A DNA stretch of 13,004 nucleotides. Origin: Candidatus Stygibacter frigidus (GTDB lineage: Bacteria > Cloacimonadota > Cloacimonadia > Cloacimonadales > TCS61). The first letter of the stretch is position 1; each line of letters begins with the position of its first letter. Of this stretch, positions 1 to 7,168 are shown piece by piece. The notes under the pieces were generated by a model. The model was not told the origin of the DNA and made no database searches. It worked only from the letters and a program-made list of their open reading frames with translations. The DNA lies in NCBI GenBank assembly GCA_030765325.1, contig JAVCCT010000266.1, positions 1 to 13,004 of the forward strand, in the 5' to 3' direction. The translations under genes were made by a program, and so were the position numbers.

Positions 1-41
1 ATTACATTACATTTATTCGCGTAATTTAGCGTTTTTAGCGG
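1..41 (+). repeat. Tripartite 9/10-nt repeat element, copy 1
   Basis: The constant leader TTACATTACATT is followed by three short units, each centred on GCG (at 19, 29 and 38), so the spacing is 10 then 9 nt and the last unit ends in GG. It shares this architecture with four further copies at 52-91, 329-369, 508-548 and 559-598, although the unit sequence differs between copies. The copy begins at the window edge, so it may extend further left. Function unknown. Confidence 0.8.
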
Positions 42-51
42 TTAAAAAAAT

Positions 52-91
52 CTTACATTACATTATCCGTATAATCCGTGTAATCCCTGGC
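52..91 (+). repeat. Tripartite 9-nt repeat element, copy 2
   Basis: CTTACATTACATT leads into three 9-nt units: ATCCGTATA, ATCCGTGTA and ATCCCTGGC. The leader is the same as in copy 1 but the unit is ATCCGTGNN instead of a GCG-type unit. It lies 10 nt after copy 1, separated by an A7 tract. Confidence 0.8.
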
Positions 92-122
92 ATCAGCGTT
101 CTATCTCTCTCCCACACCTCTG

Positions 123-173
123 CCAGATCCCAGAAGTCTTGCCCGAAATACGTTCAGAACTCCTGAATCCTTA
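123..173 (+). repeat. REP-like element, orientation A (A1)
   Basis: About 50 nt containing CAGAAGTCTTGCCCG and then ATACGTTCAGAACTCCTGAA. It differs from copies A2 (452-505) and A3 (7234-7287) at only two positions over about 50 nt. Its reverse complement matches the B elements (199-252, 7169-7220): both read CAGGA(G/C)TTCTGAAC, then a GTA(C/T)T-rich centre, then AGGA(C/G)TTCTG. The part TTCAG-AACTC-CTGAA can form a small hairpin. No coding signal is seen. Confidence 0.85.
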
Positions 174-198
174 CCTTCTACGACAAATAGCACCCAGC

Positions 199-252
199 CA
201 AGTCAGGACTTTTGAACGGTACTCCGGATAAGAGTTCTGGGCGGCAGTTTAA
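199..252 (+). repeat. REP-like element, orientation B (B1, diverged)
   Basis: It contains AAGTCAGGACTTTTGAACGG and, after a short centre, AGAGTTCTGGGCGGCAGTTTA. It is a diverged copy of B2 (7169-7220) and is roughly the reverse complement of the A elements. The linker before it (CACCCAGCCAAG) resembles the linker before B3 (CACCCAACCAAG near 7301), so A and B appear to be spread as a linked unit. The piece that follows, at about 258-272 (CAGCCCCTGCCG), resembles the start of the B2-to-A3 linker and may be a truncated A element. Confidence 0.75.
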
Positions 253-328
253 ATTAACCAGCCCCTGCCGTCTTTTGCGCCCCACTTCCAGAGTACCGCC
301 AGCGGTGCACATCTGACTAATTAAGAGT

Positions 329-369
329 CTTACATTACATTATCCGTGCCAATCCGTGTAATCCGTGGC
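329..369 (+). repeat. Tripartite 9/10-nt repeat element, copy 3
   Basis: CTTACATTACATT is followed by ATCCGTGCCA, ATCCGTGTA and ATCCGTGGC. GTG recurs at 346, 356 and 365, the same 10-then-9 spacing as copy 1. The unit sequence belongs with copy 2. Confidence 0.8.
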
Positions 370-403
370 AATATAAAGCCGGCTTCCACTTAGCCCACAG
401 TTC

Positions 404-435
404 ACCATTGCGAAGGATAAGACCATTCGCAAGGT
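404..435. other. Imperfect hairpin between repeats
   Basis: TTGCGAA (408-414) is exactly complementary to TTCGCAA (426-432). The stem extends inwards by GG/CC and outwards by ACC/GGT if one A is bulged on each side, giving about 12 pairs around an ATAAGA loop. No T-run follows on the plus strand, so this is not an obvious terminator. The rest of 371-451 shows no gene or other recognisable signal. Confidence 0.5.
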
Positions 436-451
436 AAAAATCTACTACCTC

Positions 452-505
452 CTGCCGGATCCCAGAAGTCCTGCCCGAAATACGTTCAGAACTCCTGAAT
501 CCTTA
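452..505 (+). repeat. REP-like element, orientation A (A2)
   Basis: This 54-nt element, from CTGCCGGATCCCAGAAG to CTGAATCCTTA, is identical base for base to A3 at 7234-7287, nearly 7 kb away on the other side of the exported-enzyme block. It abuts tripartite repeat copy 4 almost directly (two bases lie between them). Confidence 0.9.
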
Positions 506-507
506 TT

Positions 508-548
508 ATTACATTACATTTATTCGCGTAATTTAGCGTTTTTAGCGG
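508..548 (+). repeat. Tripartite 9/10-nt repeat element, copy 4
   Basis: This is an exact duplicate of copy 1. The identity extends beyond the element: 508-571 equals 1-64 over 64 nt, covering the GCG-type trimer, the A7 tract and the leader of the next copy. The sequences diverge only where the next set of units begins. Confidence 0.9.
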
Positions 549-558
549 TTAAAAAAAT

Positions 559-598
559 CTTACATTACATTTGTCAGTGTCGTCAGTGTTGTCAGTGG
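559..598 (+). repeat. Tripartite 9-nt repeat element, copy 5
   Basis: CTTACATTACATT is followed by TGTCAGTGT, CGTCAGTGT and TGTCAGTGG, with GTG at 577, 586 and 595. The unit (GTCAGTG) is a third sequence class behind the same leader. It ends 23 nt before the tRNA 3' end. Confidence 0.8.
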
Positions 599-621
599 TT
601 ATGATCTGTTATTAATATGGG

Positions 622-698
<77 letters not shown>

Positions 699-851
699 AC
701 GGGAGCAGGATTTTTTTGTAATGCTTCTCAGTCAAGAATCTTTTTTTATGCAGGCTGAAAGAGAGTTATCAGTTTATAAAATGAATTTCTGGGTGCTTAA
801 AAGTTTTTTTTCTTGCATAAGATATTGTGTTGTGCAATAAATGCATTTGTC

Positions 852-858
852 AAGGAGG
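852..858 (+). promoter_or_regulatory. Shine-Dalgarno site that sets the start of the CapA-like gene
   Basis: AAGGAGG lies 6 nt before ATG at 865. An in-frame ATG at 841 is upstream of this site and has no such motif of its own. The 865 start also puts a clean basic-plus-hydrophobic signal peptide at the N-terminus. Confidence 0.85.
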
Positions 859-864
859 CAGTCT

Positions 865-3800
865 ATGCGACGGATAATAATATTTTTTATTTTTCTGAGT
901 ACTTTAGCATTATTTGGTGTGGGAGTTCAGGAAGCGAGTAGTATATTCAGTAAAACAGTGACAATTGAGGACTTTGATAATTCACCCCCGGAACTGTTAT
1001 CCTGGCGAAATCTGGACACAGAACCAGATGGCTGGGAATATACACAAAATTTTGGCTATAATAACACATCTGTAGCATTACATTTATTTGGTAACACAGC
1101 CAAGCGGATGGGGTTTTATCCAGTGACTGTCGATAGTAGGGACGTGTGGCAGTCAGCGGTTTATATAGTTAATGTGGGCGATACGATCGGGATAGGGTTT
1201 TATGATAATTTCCATGTGTTATTTTATTCAATCGCAGGCAGTTCCTGTCTAAATATTGACGATTGGGTAACCTGCTATCAGGGGATATATAGTAATGATG
1301 AGTGGCATGAAGTAAATTTTCCGGTAGCTGATGACTGGCAGGCAAGATATAATTATCTGCCCAGCATTAAAGGCATAGTATTTATCAATAACCGAGGAAA
1401 TTATGGAAATGTGTATTTTGATGAAATACGCAATATGACTACCCTGCTGCCGGAAGCACCTGTTCCCGACATCAGTTATGAAATCCTGGAAGTGCGTGAT
1501 AATAGAGACGGCAGTCGTAGTGTGGTGGTTCATTTTGAGAGCGAAGTGATAGATGATGATTCAGACTCGCTGTCGTATTACTGGCAAATGGGTGATAACA
1601 CGGTGATGGAGGAAGCAGAATTTGATTATACCTACCGAATAACTGATGATCATCCTTATTCCGTATCATTGAAAGTAACTGATGATACGGGTTTAGAGGG
1701 CTATGCTTCGTGCGTGATAGAAGTTAATGAAGGCAGCAGCAGTTTGCCCCTGACCATGAACTTTACGGGTGATATAATTCTGGCACGGGAAATAAACAAT
1801 ATTATCAATGGCTATGGATATGAGGCTATTTTTGATTCTACCAAGTCAATATTAGGAGATGCGGCAGATATTACAGTGAGTAATCTGGAATGTCCTTTAA
1901 CAGACTCCAATACCCATCATCCCACCAAGACAATTTATTTTAAAGGACAGGAATCAAGTGCAGAAGGTCTTGCCTATGCCGGGATTGATATTGTCACACT
2001 GGCAAATAATCATATACTGGATTATATGGAAGAGGGTATCACTGACACTCAGGCAGCTCTCAATTCAGCGGGAGTACTCTATTCAGGAGCAGGATTAAAT
2101 TCTTATGAGGCTTACCGTCCAATCCTTTATAATCGCAAGGGAATAAACCTGGCATTTCTGGCATCATCAGATCGCACGGGTCAATATAATAATTATCAGC
2201 CTTATTTGAATTGCGGATATGATAAAGCAGGATTTGCTTATCTAACGAAGTATTACATGCAAAAGCAGATAAATGAAGTGAGACAGGTGAGTGACCTGGT
2301 GATCATGGAGCTGCATTGCGGAAGTGAATATTCCACGGGACCAGGTTCAAATTATGACAGCCTGCCGGAAGAATGGTATCTGGAGCCGAACCCGGAAGAT
2401 GATAATTACAGCTGGCGAAATGACGTCCCTCAAGCGTGGGATATGGAATACCGTCATTATGCTGTGGATGCCGGAGCTGATCTGGTTATCTGCCATCATC
2501 CACATATAGTACAGGGTTTTGAGGTTTATAATGGTACTCTGATCGCCCACTCGCTGGGTAATTTTATTTTTGATCTTTCCTATACTGAAACCATGCCAAC
2601 CTGTATCTTATATGCAGAAGCAGGGGCAGACGGTTTTGAAAGGTTTTATGTGAAGCCCTGCTATATAGATGATAATATTACAGTTCCCGCAGAAGGGGAA
2701 CTGGGGCTTTATATTCTTGATCATCTTGCACAGAAATCAAAAGAGCTGCAAACTTATCTTGATATAGATCGTGATGCAATTCAGGCAGAGATCGTGCTTG
2801 ATACTTTATCTATGCCCCAATATTCACATAATTTTATAGAATTTAATGATCTGGAATTCAGGGATGAGTATTATACGACAGGGCCTGCCCTGCTTCATAA
2901 GGTGGGATCAATTTCGGCATTGAATACCATTGATCAGGGAACAAACTGGGAATTCAGGTTAGGCAGAGAGATTGTTTATCATGGAAATTTTGAGGCGGAA
3001 GGATGCAGTGAATGGGCTATCAATTCCAGTCATGAATGGCTGACCCAGGAAGAGCCCTATATGGGAGATAATTGCCTCTGCATTGAGCTGGAATCATCTG
3101 CCGGGGATAATATCATCACTAATCTGGAAGGCAGAATCAAGCTGTATGATGATGTGGATTACTCACTACACGGGTATATCCGCACCAGTAATACAGAAGA
3201 TGCCGAGGTGCAGATCAGAACATATGCTAATAGAACCGGGGGAAATTATATTAACATGTTTGGCACCCCGCCTCTGGATGGAGATAATCCCTGGACTTAT
3301 GTATGGGCAGATATTCCTGAGCTAGAGTATAATGAAAGGTATATAGACTATCGGTCAACGGTATATCCTCCGCAAGAAGATATTAGTCAGGGATATTTTG
3401 ATAATGTGGGACTGATAGGCTGGAGTGATTGGAAACCCTTTAATGGCTCCGCTGTCGAAGTGGATAGTCCTAATGAATATTATTATATCGAGATGCGAAC
3501 TACTGATGAAGTGCAAACTATCACATGGACTTATACGGAAAAGAATTATGGTTTTATACCTGTTCTTGAGTCTTTTACCTCACCAGGTGAGATAGCAAAA
3601 GCAGTATTGAATAATAATTATCCTAATCCCTTTAATCCTGAGACCAAAATAGCTTTTACCTTGAATCAGCCGGCGAATAAGGCAAAGATAGATATCTATA
3701 ATATCAGAGGTCAGAAAGTAAACAGCCTGCCAGTAGAGATCAATAGAGGAGCAGGCAATTACAGCGTAATCTGGCAGGGAGATAATGAAAGGGGCGTTTC

Positions 3801-3882
3801 TGTGGGCAGCGGAGTGTATTTTTATCGGCTGGCAATTGATGGGCAGCATATATCAGCAGGAAAGTGCTTATTATTAAAATAA
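865..3882 (+). CDS. Exported CapA-like metallophosphoesterase-fold protein with PKD and C-terminal sorting domain
   Basis: A 1005-residue multidomain exported protein. It starts with a signal peptide (MRRIIIFFIFLSTLALF, residues 1 to about 26). Residues 30-195 look like a beta-rich carbohydrate-binding-type region, and 198-290 form a PKD-like domain (YYWQMGDN, then YSVSLKVTDDTG). The core, about 294-570, is a CapA/PgsA (PGA_cap) domain of the calcineurin-like metallophosphoesterase superfamily. Its signatures are FTGD (D303), NLE (N340-E342), NNH (N381-H383), ELHCG (H484), HHPH (H544-H547) and HSLGN (H562-N566). A second jelly-roll-like region spans about 700-880. The sorting module starts at YPNPFNP (Y919) and ends in LLLK. 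CapA proteins are known from poly-gamma-glutamate capsule systems, but no capB/capC partner is present, so the substrate is unknown. It is first of three genes, with 19 nt before the next. Domain calls are firm for CapA and the sorting module, and weaker for the beta regions. Confidence 0.88.
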   Translation: MRRIIIFFIFLSTLALFGVGVQEASSIFSKTVTIEDFDNSPPELLSWRNLDTEPDGWEYTQNFGYNNTSVALHLFGNTAKRMGFYPVTVDSRDVWQSAVYIVNVGDTIGIGFYDNFHVLFYSIAGSSCLNIDDWVTCYQGIYSNDEWHEVNFPVADDWQARYNYLPSIKGIVFINNRGNYGNVYFDEIRNMTTLLPEAPVPDISYEILEVRDNRDGSRSVVVHFESEVIDDDSDSLSYYWQMGDNTVMEEAEFDYTYRITDDHPYSVSLKVTDDTGLEGYASCVIEVNEGSSSLPLTMNFTGDIILAREINNIINGYGYEAIFDSTKSILGDAADITVSNLECPLTDSNTHHPTKTIYFKGQESSAEGLAYAGIDIVTLANNHILDYMEEGITDTQAALNSAGVLYSGAGLNSYEAYRPILYNRKGINLAFLASSDRTGQYNNYQPYLNCGYDKAGFAYLTKYYMQKQINEVRQVSDLVIMELHCGSEYSTGPGSNYDSLPEEWYLEPNPEDDNYSWRNDVPQAWDMEYRHYAVDAGADLVICHHPHIVQGFEVYNGTLIAHSLGNFIFDLSYTETMPTCILYAEAGADGFERFYVKPCYIDDNITVPAEGELGLYILDHLAQKSKELQTYLDIDRDAIQAEIVLDTLSMPQYSHNFIEFNDLEFRDEYYTTGPALLHKVGSISALNTIDQGTNWEFRLGREIVYHGNFEAEGCSEWAINSSHEWLTQEEPYMGDNCLCIELESSAGDNIITNLEGRIKLYDDVDYSLHGYIRTSNTEDAEVQIRTYANRTGGNYINMFGTPPLDGDNPWTYVWADIPELEYNERYIDYRSTVYPPQEDISQGYFDNVGLIGWSDWKPFNGSAVEVDSPNEYYYIEMRTTDEVQTITWTYTEKNYGFIPVLESFTSPGEIAKAVLNNNYPNPFNPETKIAFTLNQPANKAKIDIYNIRGQKVNSLPVEINRGAGNYSVIWQGDNERGVSVGSGVYFYRLAIDGQHISAGKCLLLK

Positions 3883-3890
3883 AATAGTAT

Positions 3891-3896
3891 AGGGAG
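3891..3896 (+). promoter_or_regulatory. Shine-Dalgarno site supporting a GTG start
   Basis: AGGGAG sits 5 nt before GTG at 3902, inside the 19-nt gap after the CapA-like gene. It supports the GTG start and translation from a shared transcript. Confidence 0.7.
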
Positions 3897-3901
3897 TAAT
3901 C

Positions 3902-5980
3902 GTGAGGAAATTAGTATTAAGTGTTGGGGTTTTCCTTTTGCTCGGTGAATTATTCTGCTGTACATTAGGCGTGATAAATGGATCCGCAACAGCAGATGGA
4001 CGTCCCATAATCTGGAAATCAAGGGAAGCAGGGTATAATGTGCAGGTGACTCACGAAGATGGTTATACTTACGAATATATCGGTTCAGGTAATAGCGGAT
4101 CAGAATATGTGTGGATGGGCATGAATGAAACCGGATTGGCAATTGCTAATGCCCTTTCTGGTGATCTGCATAGATTACCTGGCAATGGTGACTGCATGCT
4201 GCAGGCATTGCGTAATTATTCCACTGTAGTAGAATTTATTGCTTTTCTGGACAGCACAAATGTATCGGGTAGAGAAACCCATACTAATTATGTGATGATG
4301 GATGCCACGGGAAGAGCTGTGGTTCTGGAAGTGGCACCTAATGATTACTGGTTATATGATACTGCGGATACGCAAAATGGCTTTCTGATCAGAGACAATT
4401 TTTCTATTGCCGGGGGCGGGACTCCTACCATCAGATATACGATGATGAATAATGTTCTTGCGGATCTGGCTGATGCTGGTAGTATTGAATGGGAAGATTT
4501 ATTTCCGCAGATCATAAGAGGTTTTTATGACGAGGAAGAGAACCTGCTGGATGTGCCCTATCCTGGCAGGTGGAATATTGATTCCAATTATGGATACCTT
4601 TCCACTGCCTATAGTAATAATGGAAACAGCTTTTCATCCGTAGCGATCATGCATGGAGCAGCACCTGATGAACCTGCCTGGCTTAGCACCATGTGGACAA
4701 ATCTGGGCGCACCCGTATGCGGAATAGCTCTGCCCTATTGGGCAGTATGCCATGTAGTGCCTCAACCAGCATCAGGTGACCCATCGGTTCCATTGACGAA
4801 TCGAGCTACTCAGATCAGACCACTTATCTATAATACCTCACCAGCAAATTATGCTGACTCCTGGATGTTAAGCAATGCTGACAGTACTGGCTACTGGGAC
4901 ACGATACTGCCATTTGAGGAAGAACAATTTGCTGAGATAAATGACCTGAGAGATGAGTGGATAAATACTCCACCCACGATAAATGAACTGCAGCAACTGG
5001 AAAATCAGATCTGTGATGAAGGGTATCAACTGGTAATGGACTGGGATCTGCAACCGAACGTAACTGCAAATTTTGAAGCTGATATTACTCAAGGAGAAGC
5101 TCCTCTTTTAGTTCATTTCTCTGATCTTTCTTTACATGCTCCCGATTCCCTTGGCTGGTCTTTTAATGGTGACGAAGTTATTGATTCTATCATGGTTGAC
5201 AGTCTGGGACTGGGAATTGACTGGGTTTATGAAGAACCAGGAGAATATACAGTAACGCTGATAGCAGCCAAAGATGAAATGGTAGATACCCGGACTATTG
5301 AGGATTATATCATTGTAAATTATCCTGATGTAACTTATCTGACGGCGTCTAAAGATACTATTGTGTGCGATCTGGATGATGATCTTGATGAAGAAGTTAC
5401 TATCTATAATATTGGAGATTATCCAGTGACTTTGCAGGACATCTATTTTACGACTTTGGAGGGCTATCCTCATCCTGAGCCTGTATTATTCTATTGGAGT
5501 TTCATTGATGAACTGGATCTGCCTCTGGTAATGGCTGCGGGAGATAGTTGCCAGTTATTGATCATACCAGAGATGTTAGTAAGGGATTACTGGGGAGAAA
5601 CGATGATCTTTGAAGCTGATCTGGATACTCTTAATATTCCCTGCCTTTATGATGAAGACCTCTGGAATATTGGCGATGAAGATGAAGATGCCATTGCGCC
5701 TGCGAAACCATACCTCAGGAATTATCCTAATCCTTTTAATCCCAGCACTACGGTATCATTCTACGTTCCACAGTCTGGCATGGTGCAACTTGCTGTCTAT
5801 AACCAAAAGGGGCAAAAGGTGAGAACCCTGCTTGACCAGGTTATGGATAAAGGAGATAATGAGATATCCTGGTCAGGAAGAAATGATCAGGGAGAAAGCT
5901 GCAGTTCAGGTATTTACTTCATTAAATTTTGCCTTGAAGAAAGAACAATGCTTATCAAAAGGTGTGTTCTACTGAAATAG
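3902..5980 (+). CDS. Exported C45/C69-like Ntn amidohydrolase with PKD and C-terminal sorting domain
   Basis: A 692-residue protein. A short signal peptide (MRKLVLSVGVFLLLGELF) runs straight into Cys19-Cys20, followed by TLGVINGSATADGRPIIW. This resembles the mature N-terminus of N-terminal-nucleophile hydrolases of the C69 dipeptidase and C45 acyltransferase groups (Cys-Thr, then A-T-x-D-G). NYVMMDATGRAVVLEV (from N129) is the second typical C45-like segment. The enzyme part spans about 20-375. A PKD-like domain covers about 385-475 (NFEADITQGEAPLLVHFSD, then GEYTVTLIAAKD), then comes an Ig-like beta region. The sorting module starts at YPNPFNP (Y608) and ends CVLLK. Removal of the signal peptide would expose a Cys nucleophile directly. 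The likely reaction is amide or peptide-bond hydrolysis outside the cytoplasm, with substrate unknown. A lipoprotein is less likely, since the residues before Cys do not fit a lipobox. Confidence 0.82.
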   Translation: MRKLVLSVGVFLLLGELFCCTLGVINGSATADGRPIIWKSREAGYNVQVTHEDGYTYEYIGSGNSGSEYVWMGMNETGLAIANALSGDLHRLPGNGDCMLQALRNYSTVVEFIAFLDSTNVSGRETHTNYVMMDATGRAVVLEVAPNDYWLYDTADTQNGFLIRDNFSIAGGGTPTIRYTMMNNVLADLADAGSIEWEDLFPQIIRGFYDEEENLLDVPYPGRWNIDSNYGYLSTAYSNNGNSFSSVAIMHGAAPDEPAWLSTMWTNLGAPVCGIALPYWAVCHVVPQPASGDPSVPLTNRATQIRPLIYNTSPANYADSWMLSNADSTGYWDTILPFEEEQFAEINDLRDEWINTPPTINELQQLENQICDEGYQLVMDWDLQPNVTANFEADITQGEAPLLVHFSDLSLHAPDSLGWSFNGDEVIDSIMVDSLGLGIDWVYEEPGEYTVTLIAAKDEMVDTRTIEDYIIVNYPDVTYLTASKDTIVCDLDDDLDEEVTIYNIGDYPVTLQDIYFTTLEGYPHPEPVLFYWSFIDELDLPLVMAAGDSCQLLIIPEMLVRDYWGETMIFEADLDTLNIPCLYDEDLWNIGDEDEDAIAPAKPYLRNYPNPFNPSTTVSFYVPQSGMVQLAVYNQKGQKVRTLLDQVMDKGDNEISWSGRNDQGESCSSGIYFIKFCLEERTMLIKRCVLLK

Positions 5981-6030
5981 TTAAGTTGACATCATGAGAA
6001 AGGGATAAATTTTTGCCTGATCAGAAAGAA

Positions 6031-6036
6031 AGAAGG
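6031..6036 (+). promoter_or_regulatory. Shine-Dalgarno site that sets the start of the endonuclease gene
   Basis: AGAAGG lies 8 nt before ATG at 6045. The in-frame GTG at 6036 overlaps this motif and GTG 6042 is too close to it, so ATG 6045 (MKKIILLSILLVL) is the better start. Confidence 0.7.
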
Positions 6037-6044
6037 TGAATGTG

Positions 6045-7091
6045 ATGAAGAAAATAATATTACTTAGTATTTTATTAGTCCTGACAATCGTGATAATGGC
6101 AGACCCGCCAACAGGATATTATGATGGCTGCGATGGACTGATAGGCGATCAATTAAAAACTGCTTTGCATAATATAATCAAAGATCATGTGGAATATTCT
6201 TATAATGCTCTGCGGGATTATATATTACCCAATACAGATCAGGATATTAATAATAGCGATAATGTGATCCTGCTCTATACAGGCTGGTCAAGACCTATTG
6301 CTGAATTTGGTGGAGATGTGGACGAATGGAATCGTGAACATGTGTGGGCAAAATCCCATGGAGACTTTGGTAATAATCCTCCCTGCGGAACTGATGCGCA
6401 TCATTTACGTCCTACTGATGTGAGCGTGAATAGCCGCAGAGGCAATCTTGATTTTGATAATGGTGGCAATCTGTATATAGATGGAGATGGCGATACGGGC
6501 TGCCATTATGACAGCGATAGCTGGGAACCACGCGATGAAGTGAAAGGCGACGTGGCAAGGATGATATTTTATATGACAGTTCGCTATGAAGGTGACTCAG
6601 GGGAACTTGATCTGGAAATGGTGGATGAAGTGAATACGGGTCCAGCACCGGAATTTGGCAAGATGAGCACACTATTAGAATGGAATTTTCAAGACCCGCC
6701 TGATGCCTGGGAAATGAGACGCAATGATCGCGTATATGAATATCAGGAAAACAGAAACCCCTTTATAGATCATCCGGAATATGTCTCCCGCATCTGGTAT
6801 GGAACCGGCTCAGAGAATACTACTATTGCTCCAGTTACGAATATTGAACTGTATCCTAATCCTTTTAATCCTACCTTGAACCTATCCTGTATGCTGCCTG
6901 AAGAAGATTTATTAAGTGTGAATATCTATAATCAGAAAGGGCAATTGATCGATAAAATAGCAAATGGTGTTCAGCCTTCCGGGTTATGGAGATATACCTG
7001 GGAGAATAATAACCTGCCAACTGGAATTTATCTGATCAGATTTTCTTCAGGACAATTTTCTGAAACCCAGAAGATAATACTGCTTAAGTAA
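6045..7091 (+). CDS. Exported endonuclease I family nuclease with C-terminal sorting domain
   Basis: A 348-residue exported nuclease. The signal peptide (MKKIILLSILLVLTIVIMA) is followed by GYYDG, the usual opening of bacterial endonuclease I (EndA/NucM/BsnI, beta-beta-alpha metal type). Family signatures are WNREHVWAKSHG (W95 on; H99 is the expected general base), GTDAHHLRP (D117-P123) and VNSRRGNLDF (N129 is the expected metal ligand). The nuclease part ends near residue 250. The sorting module starts at YPNPFNP (Y270) and ends IILLK. Known members are periplasmic or secreted and cut DNA or RNA non-specifically, so scavenging of external DNA is the likely job. It lies 64 nt after the amidohydrolase gene, in the same direction. 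Nothing looks truncated. Confidence 0.92.
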   Translation: MKKIILLSILLVLTIVIMADPPTGYYDGCDGLIGDQLKTALHNIIKDHVEYSYNALRDYILPNTDQDINNSDNVILLYTGWSRPIAEFGGDVDEWNREHVWAKSHGDFGNNPPCGTDAHHLRPTDVSVNSRRGNLDFDNGGNLYIDGDGDTGCHYDSDSWEPRDEVKGDVARMIFYMTVRYEGDSGELDLEMVDEVNTGPAPEFGKMSTLLEWNFQDPPDAWEMRRNDRVYEYQENRNPFIDHPEYVSRIWYGTGSENTTIAPVTNIELYPNPFNPTLNLSCMLPEEDLLSVNIYNQKGQLIDKIANGVQPSGLWRYTWENNNLPTGIYLIRFSSGQFSETQKIILLK

Positions 7092-7098
7092 AAAAATA

Positions 7099-7147
7099 TT
7101 AAGTTAAGATGCGAATGTCCAGATGTATCGGGAACTTAAGATTTTTT
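7099..7147. terminator. Possible bidirectional terminator between convergent genes
   Basis: TTAAGTT (7099-7105) pairs with AACTTAA (7133-7139). A T-run (TTTTTT, 7142-7147) follows on the plus strand. On the minus strand the same stem is followed by ATATTTTTTT. The position, just after the endonuclease stop and facing rmuC, fits a shared terminator. The stem is AT-rich and the loop long (27 nt), so the call is weak. Confidence 0.35.
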
Positions 7148-7168
7148 GGGGAGAAAGTAACTAAATCT

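Noticed and set aside
1..598. CRISPR array
   Set aside because: Repeats differ in sequence, are irregularly spaced, and the REP-like ones alternate in orientation. There are no uniform spacers and no cas genes.
812..840. Promoter before the CapA-like gene (TTGCAT, 17 nt, AATAAA)
   Set aside because: The spacing is right, but the boxes match the consensus poorly (3/6 and 4/6) in an AT-rich stretch where chance matches are common.
841..864. Upstream ATG start for the CapA-like gene
   Set aside because: The AAGGAGG at 852-858 would fall inside the coding part. ATG 865 has the correct spacing and a proper signal peptide.
5986..6009. Promoter before the endonuclease gene (TTGACA at 5986, GATAAA at 6004)
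   Set aside because: The spacer is only 12 nt and no better -10 box lies 16-18 nt downstream. Read-through from the upstream gene is simpler.
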